A DNA stretch of 64,000 bases from Candidatus Zhuqueibacterota bacterium (GCA_029262055.1 JAJDAD010000063.1:62001-126000), one strand, 5' to 3'; shown: positions 14,342 through 23,591, counted from the stretch's first letter. Numbers and translations are program-made. Notes: a model not told the origin generated them from the sequence alone.

Positions 14342-17300
14342 ATGATTTTGAAAGACCAGTTTAGACAAGACCGAGTCGCGCCCTGCTCAAGAGCTCTATT
14401 CACGTTCGGGATATCTATACCAAGGGGCATGCAAGTACTAGCATTGCTTGCGCTGAACTTGTTTATAGACCCTTTGCCGACTCCGGTCCAGTCTCAAGAC
14501 CGCAATCCCAGCACCGTACAAAGAGTTGTCAACCTGGATGCACTCAATCTACTCAACTCCGGCGCTGCAGGCCAACAATATGTTCATACCTGGTGGCTGA
14601 CGACGCAGCGGCTAGACGCCGCTGACTACTCAGCAAGGTTCTTGCGTGGCGCATATGGAGAAACTGAACGTTCAGATGGTTGGAAGCCATTGCACGTCCC
14701 CCTGACCACCGAGTCAAGCCTGCCTGAAATTGAAACAGTTGACTCATATTGGTGCCGCAAAACAATCGTTCTTCCTGAGACCATCAACCGGGATCTCATC
14801 TTCTGGGCGTCCCAAATCTCAGATAGAGACAGCACCTTTTTCAATGGCACCCTGATAGGAGCCACCGGAGAATGGGATAGCGAAGTAGCCCAGGGCTATG
14901 ATCTCGCCAGGCTTTACCGGATCCCGCGGGAAATTGTACAGGCTGGCCAGCCTAACGTAATTCTCGTCAAGGTGAAACGTTATTTTCCAAAATCCTCAGG
15001 GTTTGACCATGGTGCAGTGAGAATTGCCTATTCCGATGTGGTTCAACATTCATACCGCTACGAGTGGCTTAATAGTGTATTACCTCTCCCTGTTTACGTT
15101 ACCCTGGGCTGCTATTTTTTGTTGCTGGTTATTCGTAGGCCGAAGGACCGTGAGAATCTCTATCTTGGCTGCTTTATCTTGCTGCTGTTCTGCTACATGC
15201 TGCTCAGGCTCCCGCTCAAATCTGAATATGGGCTTGAGTTCAACGTGATAAAAAAAATGGAGTACCTGGCTCTGTTTTCCTTCGGCCCGTTATGGCATCT
15301 TTTCTTTCTCAGTATGTTTCGGAGGCCACCCGCGAAAGTCGATAAGTTGTTGCGACCGACTGTGAGGGTGTGCTACTTTATGACGGTCGTAAGCTTGGTC
15401 GTCGTTTTGCTTACGAGCCAGGTGCAAGAATGGTTTTTCCTATTCCAGTATGTCGTTATACCGACATGGGCGATCTACACTATCGATGCCATGCGGGCGC
15501 TGAGTTTTGCTATCAAAAGAAGAAATCAAGATGCCTTGCTGATACTATGTGCACTCAGCGTATTCCTGGTATCAACAGCAAGTGACGTTCTACACCATCT
15601 TGCTGTGCATGACCTGCCGCTTCTTGCGAACTACGGCTTCATTGTTTTTGTGACGGGATTTGCGTTTGTTGTCGCGAACAAACATGTCAGGGTCAGTGAA
15701 AATGCCGAGTTCCTTAATAAGAATCTTGAACTCAAGGTTGAGGAGCGCACGCACGAACTTACCATTGCCAGGGATGAGGCTGACAAAGCAAACCAGTCAA
15801 AGAGCGAGTTCCTGGCAAACATGAGCCACGAGATCCGGACGCCGATGAATGGCGTCATCGGATTCAGTGACTTGCTTGCTGATGAAGATTTGTCACCGAC
15901 GCAGGCTGAATACCTTGAGACGATAAGATCTTCAGCCAACAACCTTCTGACACTGATCAACGACATTCTGGATTTTTCTAAAATCGAGGCAGGAAAGCTG
16001 GAGTTGGATTCGGTCGATTTTGATCTCAGAAGTATGCTCAGTGAGGTTACAAGGCTGCTTTCTTTTAAGGCAAGAGAAAAAGGACTGGCTTTCTCATGTG
16101 ACATCGATGAGGATGTTAAGGGTTTTCTTAACGGTGATCCTGGTCGACTGCGCCAAATTCTTCTAAACTTCGTCAACAATGCTGTTAAGTTCACGCAAGC
16201 CGGCGAGGTCCGAATCGTAATAAGAGTAGAGCATGAAACAGAAGAGAAAGTAACGGTCAGGTTCAGTGTTTCCGATACCGGAATCGGAATTCCCAAGGAA
16301 GATCAAGGGAAATTGTTTCGGTCTTTCACTCAAGCCGATACTTCGACCACTCGTAAGTTCGGCGGCACGGGGCTTGGGCTGGCCATCAGCAAGCAGCTGG
16401 CAGAGTTGATGGGGGGGACTGTCGGACTTGAAAGTCAACCCGGCAAAGGATCGACCTTTTGGTTTACAGTAGTATTCAACAAAAGACCTGATCCCACAAG
16501 ACACCTGCCGGGCCCGAGTCTCGATTTGACCACGACCGAGGTCTTAGTCGTATATAGCAGTGCAGGGGTTCACAGAAGATTGGCTGAATTGCTCAACCCC
16601 TTACCGTGTGTGGTTAGCGAAGTTGGCGATGTTCGCGATGCACTGGATAAGTTGCGGACTCGCGCTCAGGAAAACCGTCCGATTGACGCCGTGATAGTGG
16701 ATATGCCGTACCTGCAGGATGATGACGATGCCCTCGTGAAGTTGATCAAGCAGGACCAGCTACTTAAGAATACTCGGCTGATCACCATCGCCGTGGTCGG
16801 CACTCGCGGCGATGGTAAGATGGCTAGAGAGCTTGGCTGTAATGCTTACCTAGTAATGCCAGTGACAACGGAGCAACTTCAGGAGTGCATAGCATCAGTT
16901 CTCGCTCAGCCCTCTGTTGATTCTGCAAGAACAACACTGGTCACCCGTCATACGCTCGCCGAGAATTGTGCCAAGATGCACGTATTGGTAGCCGAAGATA
17001 ATGTCGTGAATCAAAAACTGGCCAAGAAAATGCTGGAAAAGCTCGGGTGCCAGGTGGATTGCGTGAATAACGGAAAGGAAGCAGTCCAGGCTGTTGCGGC
17101 AACCCGGTACGATTTTGTGTTCATGGATTGTCAGATGCCCGAACTGGACGGTTTTGAAGCTACAAGAGTCATCCGCACTAACGAAGAGGAGGGGGCAACC
17201 GTGACAATCGTAGCTCTCACCGCCAACGCCATGAAGGGTGACCGCGAGAAGTGTTTGCAGGCCGGCATGGACGATTACCTGGCCAAACCACTCCAACGTG

Positions 17301-17359
17301 AAGAGCTTGAGCAGGTTGTGGCTGGCTGGATGGGACCAGGCAGCAAGAACCCAGGTTGA
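14342..17359 (+). CDS. Hybrid sensor histidine kinase with sugar-binding-like ectodomain and 7TM region
   Basis: ATG at 14342; a later ATG at 14430 would start a tidier signal sequence ([12 protein letters not shown]). The ectodomain (residues ~90-230) resembles the jelly-roll fold at the front of beta-galactosidases (motifs [25 protein letters not shown]). Seven hydrophobic helices follow (~245-450), in the manner of 7TMR-DISM sensors. A short coiled coil leads into HisKA (His496) and HATPase_c. Receiver 1 is degraded: the acidic pocket reads LVVYSS and the conserved lysine is Met (YLVMP), although Asp787 remains. Receiver 2 is intact (Asp929, FMDCQMP; YLAKP). It ends the array of five related kinases. 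I infer a carbohydrate or glycoconjugate as ligand from the ectodomain only. Confidence 0.91.
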   Translation: MILKDQFRQDRVAPCSRALFTFGISIPRGMQVLALLALNLFIDPLPTPVQSQDRNPSTVQRVVNLDALNLLNSGAAGQQYVHTWWLTTQRLDAADYSARFLRGAYGETERSDGWKPLHVPLTTESSLPEIETVDSYWCRKTIVLPETINRDLIFWASQISDRDSTFFNGTLIGATGEWDSEVAQGYDLARLYRIPREIVQAGQPNVILVKVKRYFPKSSGFDHGAVRIAYSDVVQHSYRYEWLNSVLPLPVYVTLGCYFLLLVIRRPKDRENLYLGCFILLLFCYMLLRLPLKSEYGLEFNVIKKMEYLALFSFGPLWHLFFLSMFRRPPAKVDKLLRPTVRVCYFMTVVSLVVVLLTSQVQEWFFLFQYVVIPTWAIYTIDAMRALSFAIKRRNQDALLILCALSVFLVSTASDVLHHLAVHDLPLLANYGFIVFVTGFAFVVANKHVRVSENAEFLNKNLELKVEERTHELTIARDEADKANQSKSEFLANMSHEIRTPMNGVIGFSDLLADEDLSPTQAEYLETIRSSANNLLTLINDILDFSKIEAGKLELDSVDFDLRSMLSEVTRLLSFKAREKGLAFSCDIDEDVKGFLNGDPGRLRQILLNFVNNAVKFTQAGEVRIVIRVEHETEEKVTVRFSVSDTGIGIPKEDQGKLFRSFTQADTSTTRKFGGTGLGLAISKQLAELMGGTVGLESQPGKGSTFWFTVVFNKRPDPTRHLPGPSLDLTTTEVLVVYSSAGVHRRLAELLNPLPCVVSEVGDVRDALDKLRTRAQENRPIDAVIVDMPYLQDDDDALVKLIKQDQLLKNTRLITIAVVGTRGDGKMARELGCNAYLVMPVTTEQLQECIASVLAQPSVDSARTTLVTRHTLAENCAKMHVLVAEDNVVNQKLAKKMLEKLGCQVDCVNNGKEAVQAVAATRYDFVFMDCQMPELDGFEATRVIRTNEEEGATVTIVALTANAMKGDREKCLQAGMDDYLAKPLQREELEQVVAGWMGPGSKNPG

Positions 17360-17555
17360 TGCTCCGGACTCCGCCGTACAAGTTCGGTTGAAGTTCGTTT
17401 GGTCATCCCCTTAGCGTTTCTCTTATTTCTCCCGGTGTGACACAATTCATCCAAGCCGACGCCCCGGCCAAAAGAACCTGCTTGGAATATTCCTTTGGGT
17501 TGAGTAGGTTCCTATTCGCAGGCCACCAAAATTCGACTAAGACAAAGGAAAAGCA

Positions 17556-18431
17556 ATGCCAGCAACGAATCCCAGAAAAAAAATCAAAGAGATGGAAGTG
17601 ATGGTCGCAGAGGCGATTCCGGAGGCGCATGATACTGTCACGCTGGTTCTGTTTACGGGCAACGACAAGCTTGACTACCAGCCCGGGCACTTTCTAACAA
17701 TCTCGCCCCATCAATTTCCTGGTCTGCAGCGCTGGGTGGCGTATTTTGAAGATCTAAAGGGCAAGAAGGAGCCGCCGCGGGCGTACTCCATGTCCAGTTC
17801 GCCGGATGAAAAATATCTCGCCTTTACCGTGAAGGAGGAGAGGTACGTTTCAGGTGTGACGCCTTATCCGCCATTGCTCTCACCGATCCTGGCCAAAAGA
17901 ACGTTACCGGGAGCCATGATGGTCATCACCGGATTCACCGGCCCGTATCGCCTGACTGACGAAGTGCGCTCCAGGTACGGCGAAATCGTTCATGTCTGCG
18001 CCGGCAGCGGGGTGGTACCCAGCTTCAGCATCATAAAACACGACTTGCGGATGAATGAAAAGTCAAAACATACCTTGGTTTTCAGCAACAAGGTAATGGA
18101 AGATGTCATGTTTTTTCGGCAACTCCGGGAGCTGGAGCAACAGTTTCCGGGACGACTGCGGGTTATCCATACGCTGACCCGGGAGACTCAAAACGTATTC
18201 AGTGATCAGGTTCGCCAGGGCCGGGTGTCGCACACGCTTCTGCAGGAAGCTATCACCAATCCGGAGGACACGGTGGCCTTCGTCTGTGGACCGGACCACT
18301 CGGTCTGGCAAAGGAAGGCAGCGAAGGAAAGTGGAGAGGCATTACCACCGTCATTTCTGAGTAGCGTCCTGCAGGGACTGGAACAGGTTGGACTGCAGAA
18401 GGATCAGATTGTCAAAGAAAGTTACGGGTAG
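17556..18431 (+). CDS. FNR-family FAD/NAD(P)H oxidoreductase without ferredoxin domain
   Basis: A 291-residue protein of the ferredoxin-NADP reductase fold. The FAD-binding barrel carries RAYSMSSSP (the RxYS signature) near residue 75. The NAD(P) half has CAGSGVVPSFSII and a late CGPD motif. The C-terminal [2Fe-2S] domain found in oxygenase reductases is absent, so the electron acceptor must be a separate protein. The ATG at 17556 follows a purine-rich AAAGGAAAAG ribosome site. The next gene begins only 55 bases after the stop, suggesting one transcript with the CAT-like enzyme. Exact substrate and acceptor are unknown. Confidence 0.82.
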   Translation: MPATNPRKKIKEMEVMVAEAIPEAHDTVTLVLFTGNDKLDYQPGHFLTISPHQFPGLQRWVAYFEDLKGKKEPPRAYSMSSSPDEKYLAFTVKEERYVSGVTPYPPLLSPILAKRTLPGAMMVITGFTGPYRLTDEVRSRYGEIVHVCAGSGVVPSFSIIKHDLRMNEKSKHTLVFSNKVMEDVMFFRQLRELEQQFPGRLRVIHTLTRETQNVFSDQVRQGRVSHTLLQEAITNPEDTVAFVCGPDHSVWQRKAAKESGEALPPSFLSSVLQGLEQVGLQKDQIVKESYG

Positions 18432-18486
18432 GAGCACCAGGAATACCTGTAAACGAATTTCCAACCTTCACGCGGAGTGCGGACAG

Positions 18487-19131
18487 ATGCCCAAACTCAT
18501 TACGTTGAACACATGGTCGCGGCGGCCGCAGTACGAGTTCTTTAAGGTTTTCGATAATCCGTTCTTTAACATCTGTGCCGATGTGGATGTGACCGCAGTG
18601 CAACGCCTGGCGAAGCAAAATGACATTTCATTTTTCCTCGCGTCCTTGTATTTGTCGCTGCATGCGGCCAATGGCATCGACGAATTTCGACAGAGGATTC
18701 ATCCTGAAGGTGTGGTCGAATACGAAGCCGTAGACGCCGGCTCCACTATTTTGAACGACGATGCAAGTTTTGGCTTTTGCTATTTTGACTATGCGGCGGA
18801 CTTTCAGACCTTTTATAAAAAGGCGAAAGCGGCATTGGCGGCTTATCACGCGGCGCCAAAACAGTTTGACCCTCAGGACCAACGCGATGATTTATTGCAT
18901 TATTCAGTCATCCCTTGGGTTTCATTCACTAGCTTTTCTCATGCCAGGAGATTTAAGACTGGGGATTCCATTCCCAAGATTGTATTGGGAAGATTTCGAC
19001 AAGAACAGCAACAGGTGAAAATGCCGGTCTCAGTAGACGTCCATCACGCTCTCATGGACGGACTGCACATGGGGGAGTTTTTTCAAGATTTTCAGGCGCT
19101 GCTCGTAGACCCTGCCGCAATTCTGCTTTAG
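18487..19131 (+). CDS. Chloramphenicol acetyltransferase (CAT)-family protein
   Basis: Start taken at the ATG at 18487, giving 214 residues, the normal size of classical type A CAT; an upstream TTG at 18388 would overlap the previous gene and adds a segment unlike the family. Family hallmarks are the N-terminal RRPQYEFFKVF region, PWVSFTSFSH near residue 145, and the catalytic HHALMDGLHMGEFF (His of HHxxxDG) near the C-terminus. CAT proteins are trimers that transfer acetyl from acetyl-CoA to chloramphenicol. Many chromosomal relatives have other or unknown acceptors, so resistance is not established. The neighbour is a flavin reductase, which is not a usual CAT partner. Confidence 0.87.
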   Translation: MPKLITLNTWSRRPQYEFFKVFDNPFFNICADVDVTAVQRLAKQNDISFFLASLYLSLHAANGIDEFRQRIHPEGVVEYEAVDAGSTILNDDASFGFCYFDYAADFQTFYKKAKAALAAYHAAPKQFDPQDQRDDLLHYSVIPWVSFTSFSHARRFKTGDSIPKIVLGRFRQEQQQVKMPVSVDVHHALMDGLHMGEFFQDFQALLVDPAAILL

Positions 19132-19179
19132 AAGCCATCCAATCGTCGCCAACAGTTTTTTAGGAAAGAACCGCACAGA

Positions 19180-19198
19180 GAACCCCCGTGGAGGGTTC
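19180..19198 (+). terminator. Weak hairpin between convergent genes
   Basis: GAACCC and GGGTTC can pair around a 7-base loop between the convergent CAT-like and HAD genes. A TTTT follows at about 19202 on the plus strand only after a few bases, so termination strength is doubtful. Confidence 0.3.
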
Positions 19199-19850
19199 AG
19201 AGTTTTGCCAAATGCTCTTCGGTGAATTCGTGCAAAGACCGAAGTTTTAAGTCCGCAGCGTCAAAACGATCCTGCTGCCAGACGCTCTCATCCGGAATCG
19301 CGACGGTTTTGAGTCTTGCCGCCCGGGCGGCTGCAAGGCCATTGAAGGAATCTTCGAATGCGACAACTTCATGTGCCGGCAGACCGAGTTTTCGCAGGCA
19401 GGTCAGGTAGATGGCAGGATCCGGTTTTCCCTTTGGCTCCAACTCTCCGGAATGCACAAACTCGAACTGGCCTTGCAGTTGCAGCTTGGACAGCACCGCG
19501 GTGATGACTCTGAAATGTGAGGATGAGGCCAGCGCAACCCGCAGATTACGCGATTTAAAAAAATTGAGGATGTATGCGACGCCCGCCATACGGCTACCCC
19601 GGCCGTCGATGAGGAGGTCCAGTTCGTCGAGGATGTCGCTCTCAACCGCCTGACAAGATTTGTCATTCCATCCAAACTGCTCATAACGCAAACGGACGAC
19701 CTCGTCAACCCGCAGTCCCGTCGTCTCCGCCATCATCTCGCGTGTCATTGCGACGCCCACTCGCCGAAAGGCTTTGATGGCAGCTTCCTGCCAAAACGGT
19801 TCCGAGTCTATGAGCACGCCGTCCATATCAAACAGGGCAGCTTTGATCAC
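19197..19850 (-). CDS. HAD-family phosphatase, HxpB/beta-phosphoglucomutase-like
   Basis: The GTG at 19850 overlaps the TGA of the DUF885 gene (GTGA), giving 217 residues. This start places the HAD motif I (FDMDGVLIDSEPF) close to the N-terminus as usual. Other motifs are ALASSSHF (motif II), the lysine in EPKGKPDPAIY (motif III) and FEDSFNGLAAA (motif IV). METTGLR-like sequence (AETTGLRVDEVV) after the first helix resembles the 2-deoxyglucose-6-phosphatase/hexitol phosphatase HxpB group. It likely dephosphorylates a small sugar phosphate in the cytoplasm. Coupling to the upstream lipoprotein gene is by position; no functional link is obvious. Confidence 0.85.
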   Translation of the reverse strand: MIKAALFDMDGVLIDSEPFWQEAAIKAFRRVGVAMTREMMAETTGLRVDEVVRLRYEQFGWNDKSCQAVESDILDELDLLIDGRGSRMAGVAYILNFFKSRNLRVALASSSHFRVITAVLSKLQLQGQFEFVHSGELEPKGKPDPAIYLTCLRKLGLPAHEVVAFEDSFNGLAAARAARLKTVAIPDESVWQQDRFDAADLKLRSLHEFTEEHLAKL

Positions 19851-21187
19851 GGAGCGTTTTCCCCGGCTGGCGATGTTGCGATAAGACTTGATGCGGTTTG
19901 CGGTGTGGAGAGCAGTTCTTTGAAGACCTGCCAACGCTTTTCGATTTGGTCGGCCCCGCCGCTGTTGCGCGCCACGAAATCTTTCACGATGTCCTGGCCG
20001 AGATTGTAGTTTATGACGTAGCTTCTATACCGGTCTATGAACTGCAGGCTTTTTCGGGCGCGTTCCTCGGGCTGCAGGGAGTACCTGGTCATCCAGGCGA
20101 TCGCCTCGGACTCATTCATTGTACCGTCGAGATAGTTGCGGGCCGCCTGGTTGCGAGCATATCCCAGGGCGGTGGTGAGCTGTTTGACCTCGTAAAACCG
20201 CCTGGCGGTGTTGGGTGCAAGCCCGGCAAGCGGGAAGAGAACCTCTTTTTCGAACTCGATCTGTTCTTGTCCCGGAAAAACCATTTCGATGCCATAGTTG
20301 GCGCTGCCCTCTGCGATGAGAGACTGCGGACTGAACAGGGGGTAGACAGAGAATTCCACCCAACCTTGCTCGACGACCAGCTTGTTCTCCAGCAATGCAT
20401 TGTAAACATGGTGGCCAGGGTAGCCTTCATGGGCGGCCAGGTCCACTGCCCGATCGATGTAGATGGGTAAGTCGGTGTTTACTTGAATGAGGCTGAAGCT
20501 GTTGCCCTGGTACCAATTGTAGGCGCCCCACGGTTGATCGCTAACATATTCTACCTTGAAGTCTTCATCTTCGGGGAGCTCGATAAAGGCCAATGTCCGT
20601 TTGCGGCACGCATCGATTGCGGCCTGAAATACGGCGTCCAGCTTTTCCTTCGGAATGATGAAATCCTTCTTGAAATCGGTTAACCGCACCGTGATATCAC
20701 CAGTGCCGGGCAGTGCTGCATCGAGCTTCTGCAGCACGGACTCAAAGTATTGTGCATCGTGGGACGGCGCGACCGCGTCATACAGGAGTCTGCTCTCTTC
20801 ATCAAAGGTCAGCACCTTGCCATTCAGCATCTCTATTTTTGTTTTGACGGCGGTCAACTGTTTTAGCAGAAAAGCGCGGCGCTGGCGCAAAGGCGCATCC
20901 AGAGTTTCAGGCGCAATATTTTGGGTTGCCGCTGACAGGGCATCGGCTTTTTCAGAGAGTCGGGTGTAGGGGAAAGCCTCCGCCTTGCTCTCGGCTGGCG
21001 GCCGCCATTCCGGCGGGCCATAATAAGCGTCGACGTAGTCCGGGTCGTACAGTCCCACTTCGAGGATCAGTTTCACATAATTCTCAGCGATGCCGTCCAT
21101 GCCGGCTCTCCCATTCTCGGATGTCAGATTACAGGCGCTGACGACAAGTGTCAGCAACAGTGTTGCGTAGGCTCTAAATTGGCTCAC
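19847..21187 (-). CDS. DUF885-family lipoprotein, putative zinc metallopeptidase
   Basis: The GTG start at 21187 has a strong AAGGAGAG ribosome site eight bases upstream. A lipoprotein signal ends at VVSAC, so the protein is probably anchored to a membrane on the periplasmic side. The key motif is HEGYPGHH, a gluzincin-type HExxH-like element, with a downstream EGSANYGIEM segment that could supply the third metal ligand. This is the pattern of the DUF885 family, predicted peptidases. Length (446) is shorter than many DUF885 proteins (about 550-600). The downstream HAD gene is coupled by a four-base overlap. A 108-bp gap separates it from arsC, so membership in the ars transcript is uncertain. 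Confidence 0.82.
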   Translation of the reverse strand: MSQFRAYATLLLTLVVSACNLTSENGRAGMDGIAENYVKLILEVGLYDPDYVDAYYGPPEWRPPAESKAEAFPYTRLSEKADALSAATQNIAPETLDAPLRQRRAFLLKQLTAVKTKIEMLNGKVLTFDEESRLLYDAVAPSHDAQYFESVLQKLDAALPGTGDITVRLTDFKKDFIIPKEKLDAVFQAAIDACRKRTLAFIELPEDEDFKVEYVSDQPWGAYNWYQGNSFSLIQVNTDLPIYIDRAVDLAAHEGYPGHHVYNALLENKLVVEQGWVEFSVYPLFSPQSLIAEGSANYGIEMVFPGQEQIEFEKEVLFPLAGLAPNTARRFYEVKQLTTALGYARNQAARNYLDGTMNESEAIAWMTRYSLQPEERARKSLQFIDRYRSYVINYNLGQDIVKDFVARNSGGADQIEKRWQVFKELLSTPQTASSLIATSPAGENAP

Positions 21188-21295
21188 AAAGCTCTCCTTT
21201 TGCTGCGCGGAGCGCGGTTGGCTCTCTGGTCGCGTTCAACCTGTTAGCAGAGATGGTTCTCGGGGGATCTCACCACCTGGCGGATGGAGGGGAAT

Positions 21296-21730
21296 CTACT
21301 CTTTTGCAGGCTGCGACGCAATGTGTTTATTGATGAAATTACGACAGTACTCCTTAATCATGTCACGCACGGTATTGAATTCCCGGCTAATCTGTTCATC
21401 TGTGCCGACGGCCTTGGCGGGATCGGGGAAGTTGTGGTGGAACCGAAGCGCTGCGGAAGGGAAGACCGGACAGCGCTCTTTGGCGTGGTCGCAAACTGTT
21501 ATTATGTAGTCAAACTGAATGTCCTGGTACTCGTCGACATGATTTGAGGTGTGCCTGGAAATGTCGATACCATCGTTCTGCATGGTTGCGACGGCACGGG
21601 GATTTACGCCGTGCGTCTCGACGCCGGCGCTGTATGTTGCGGCCTTGCCGGCGGCAAAGTGGCGGAGATAGCCTTCCGCGATTTGGCTTCGGCATGAGTT
21701 GCCGGTACACAGGACTAGAATGTTCTTCAT
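21296..21730 (-). CDS. arsC: Arsenate reductase, thioredoxin-coupled (LMW-phosphatase fold)
   Basis: The ATG at 21730 overlaps the stop of the acetyltransferase gene (ATGA); 144 residues. The N-terminal P-loop CTGNSCRS has the nucleophile Cys8 and Arg14. Cys80 and Cys87 in TVCDHAKERCP match the redox cascade Cys82/Cys89 of the thioredoxin-dependent ArsC type. HHNFPDPAK supplies the Asp general acid region. The enzyme reduces arsenate to arsenite, which the ArsM encoded two genes upstream in the same direction could then methylate. This is the thioredoxin class, not the glutaredoxin-dependent R773 class. Confidence 0.93.
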   Translation of the reverse strand: MKNILVLCTGNSCRSQIAEGYLRHFAAGKAATYSAGVETHGVNPRAVATMQNDGIDISRHTSNHVDEYQDIQFDYIITVCDHAKERCPVFPSAALRFHHNFPDPAKAVGTDEQISREFNTVRDMIKEYCRNFINKHIASQPAKE

Positions 21731-22206
21731 AAGATCTTCTCCATCACGATTGCTGAGTCGGGGCAAAGCGTCTTGAATTGCTCGGTTTCTTTGATTTGAA
21801 CGGGTACCGTTGAACGGACGACCGGTTCAAAACCTTGCCGCGTAAAATACTCTGCCGCAGTGGTAGTAAGCAAGTAGATTTTGTCAATGCCCGTGGATTG
21901 TGCAAAGTCGAGGGCGTGTTCGAATAAGCGTTGTCCGATTCCGCGGTTCTGTAAAGATCGGGATACAGCCAGGGAGCGCAGGAAGCCGACCCTGCCAAAG
22001 CGCTCGATGCCCACCGTTCCAACGATTGTCTTTTCACGCTGTGCCAGGAAAAATCCACCGAGGCTCTGGTCGAGATCCGCGACGCACAGATCCCACGATT
22101 TCAGCAGAGCGACGACGTCGGCGAAATCACCGGCACGGGCGGGCCTGATTCGGGTGGGGGGCTGCTCCGGTAACGCCTGTTCCACCGCTGTTCTGTCTTC
22201 TGTCAT
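21727..22206 (-). CDS. arsN2: GNAT N-acetyltransferase of the arsenic-resistance ArsN2 type
   Basis: The ATG at 22206 gives 159 residues; an upstream in-frame Met at 22266 is possible. The core has the GNAT acetyl-CoA loop (FLRSLAVSRSLQNRGIGQRLF, R/Q-x-x-G-x-G/A pattern) and the C-terminal AAEYFTRQGFEPV helix-strand. The sequence and its place between arsC and arsM fit the ArsN2 family found in ars operons. ArsN2 function is less established than ArsN1, which acetylates phosphinothricin-like organoarsenicals. Here it is translationally coupled to arsC by an ATGA overlap. Confidence 0.82.
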   Translation of the reverse strand: MTEDRTAVEQALPEQPPTRIRPARAGDFADVVALLKSWDLCVADLDQSLGGFFLAQREKTIVGTVGIERFGRVGFLRSLAVSRSLQNRGIGQRLFEHALDFAQSTGIDKIYLLTTTAAEYFTRQGFEPVVRSTVPVQIKETEQFKTLCPDSAIVMEKIL

Positions 22207-22280
22207 GGTCTCACTGTTTTTAGGTTGAGGTTTTACAGTACTGGCGCCGATGTTGCGATTCGGCAAGCAGACTTGACAGC

Positions 22281-22337
22281 CCTGACAGGACCAGGCAGCG
22301 CTACTGCGTCCATTTCTGTGCCGTACGTCCTGTCAGG
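22281..22337. repeat. Inverted repeat between arsM and arsN2
   Basis: CCTGACAGGAC (22281-22291) and its exact reverse complement GTCCTGTCAGG (22327-22337) flank a 35-base spacer. Each arm is itself near-palindromic (CCTG-A-CAGG). It lies in the 140-bp gap after arsM. It could form an mRNA-stabilising or attenuating hairpin, or hold two protein sites. Confidence 0.45.
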
Positions 22338-22346
22338 ATTGGCGGA

Positions 22347-23150
22347 CTAAGCGGTAGGTTTTTCCGCATAAACCGTAACACTGTAGACGCCGATGTTGTC
22401 ATTCTTGAATTTGCTGAGTTGCTCCGGTGTCAGAAATCTCAGGAGCGTCGAGTCGGGCAGGGGCACTTGTTGTTCTTTCTGTACCTGCATATTCACGAAA
22501 CCTGTCTCTTTAATCAGATTCAGGTAGTCGACGCTTTGCATGGCGCCGGCGACGCAGCCAACATACATTGCCGCTGCTTTTTTGAGTGGCTCCGGCAACT
22601 CGCCTTGTAACACGATGTCCGATATGCTGAAGTGAGCGCCTGGCTTTAGAATGCGGTAGGTCTCCGCGAAAGCCCGTTCTTTGCTCGGCACCAGATTCAT
22701 GACGCAATTGCTGACCACAACATCCGCGCTGTTGTCCGCAATCGGCAGTTCTTCGATCTCCCCCAGGCGGAATTCCACGTTGTCCAGACCGAGCTTTTCA
22801 GCATTCTGGCGCGCTTTCGTGACCATTTGGTCGGTCATATCCACGCCGATTACATGTCCACTGGAGCCGGCAATTTCGCGTGCTACGAAGCAGTCGTTGC
22901 CGGCTCCGGAACCGAGATCGACAACCGTGTCGCCGGGTTTGATCTGCGCGAACTGGGTCGGCAAGCCGCAGCCAAGGCCCAGATCGGCATCCGGGTTGTA
23001 ACCTGCAAGTTGTGAATAATCATCGTTGAATATGGTGGTTTTATCCGAGCAGTCGCTGTCGCCGCAACATGACGATAGATCCCGTTTCTGCTCTGCAATC
23101 TCCCCGTACGTCTCTTTAACAACCTGTTTGATACCTTCAGTGTCAGACAT
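22347..23150 (-). CDS. arsM: Arsenite S-adenosylmethionine methyltransferase
   Basis: 267 residues with a strong AAAGGAGAAA ribosome site before the ATG at 23150. The SAM-binding motif is VVDLGSGAGNDC, with GVDMTD as the acidic loop. The cysteines expected for ArsM are visible: the SSCCGDSDC cluster near the N-terminus, SNCVMN in the middle and YVGCVAGA later. ArsM binds As(III) through cysteines and methylates it stepwise to methyl- and dimethylarsenicals, some volatile. The gene follows arsR after a 68-bp gap that contains a palindrome, so it may be controlled both from the arsR promoter and locally. Confidence 0.93.
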   Translation of the reverse strand: MSDTEGIKQVVKETYGEIAEQKRDLSSCCGDSDCSDKTTIFNDDYSQLAGYNPDADLGLGCGLPTQFAQIKPGDTVVDLGSGAGNDCFVAREIAGSSGHVIGVDMTDQMVTKARQNAEKLGLDNVEFRLGEIEELPIADNSADVVVSNCVMNLVPSKERAFAETYRILKPGAHFSISDIVLQGELPEPLKKAAAMYVGCVAGAMQSVDYLNLIKETGFVNMQVQKEQQVPLPDSTLLRFLTPEQLSKFKNDNIGVYSVTVYAEKPTA

Positions 23151-23178
23151 GACTTTCTCCTTTGGGTTGTATTTGTTA

Positions 23179-23190
23179 TCGCTATAGCGA
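23179..23190. promoter_or_regulatory. Palindrome in the arsR-arsM gap (possible second ArsR operator)
   Basis: TCGCTATAGCGA is a perfect 12-bp palindrome, extending to 18 bp with a single mismatch (23176-23193). It lies 29-40 bases upstream of the arsM start and shares the TTATCG half-site beginning with the operator-like palindrome before arsR. Confidence 0.5.
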
Positions 23191-23218
23191 AAAGTAAAGA
23201 ATGACCGGAGTCAAATAA

Positions 23219-23536
23219 TCAGCAACACTTCATGGAGCTGAAAATTCGTCCGATCATTTTCTGTGCCTTTTGCCAGATTTTTGCATTTATGCAGTAGCAG
23301 ATTTTGGGTCCTTCGATATTGCCGCGAATGATCCCAATTCTTCTTAACTCTTTCAGGTGCTGCGAAATGGTAGATTGCGAAAGAGGAAGTACATTTACCA
23401 AATCACCGCAAATGCAGGTCTGGTGCTTGATTAAGTACTGCAGAATTGCTATGCGCGCCGGATGGGCAAGCGCTTTGGCAAATTCTGCAAGCTCATTTTG
23501 TTCCAGGTTGAAAACTTCAGTTTTTGTGATACCCAT
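23219..23536 (-). CDS. arsR: ArsR-family arsenic-responsive repressor
   Basis: The ATG at 23536 gives 105 residues; a TTG twelve bases upstream is less likely. The winged helix has the recognition helix LSQSTISQHLKELRRIG. Arsenic ligands are suggested by the TCICGD motif at the start of the DNA-binding core, as in the classical ELCVCDL position, plus a C-terminal SMKCC pair. The family represses its own operon and releases DNA on binding As(III) or Sb(III). It is the first gene of the divergence-free cluster arsR-arsM-arsN2-arsC. An inverted repeat overlaps its predicted promoter. Confidence 0.92.
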   Translation of the reverse strand: MGITKTEVFNLEQNELAEFAKALAHPARIAILQYLIKHQTCICGDLVNVLPLSQSTISQHLKELRRIGIIRGNIEGPKICYCINAKIWQKAQKMIGRIFSSMKCC

Positions 23537-23563
23537 TTTTGTTCTCAAGAAGAATAATAGTCT

Positions 23564-23591
23564 TTATCGTATTATCGTAATAATGCGATAA
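23564..23591. promoter_or_regulatory. Operator-like inverted repeat over the arsR promoter
   Basis: Outer arms TTATCG and CGATAA, with 11 of 14 base pairs matching about a centre at 23577/23578. It covers the predicted -10 and spacer of the arsR promoter, where a bound repressor would block polymerase. Confidence 0.6.

Noticed and set aside
14287-17416. Shared 10-mer ATCCCCTTAG upstream of the fifth kinase and of the flavin reductase as a regulatory motif
   Set aside because: Only two copies, at different distances from the starts and without symmetry; chance cannot be ruled out.
18388-18486. Upstream TTG start for the CAT-like gene
   Set aside because: It would overlap the previous gene and adds 33 basic residues not seen in the family; the ATG at 18487 gives the normal length.
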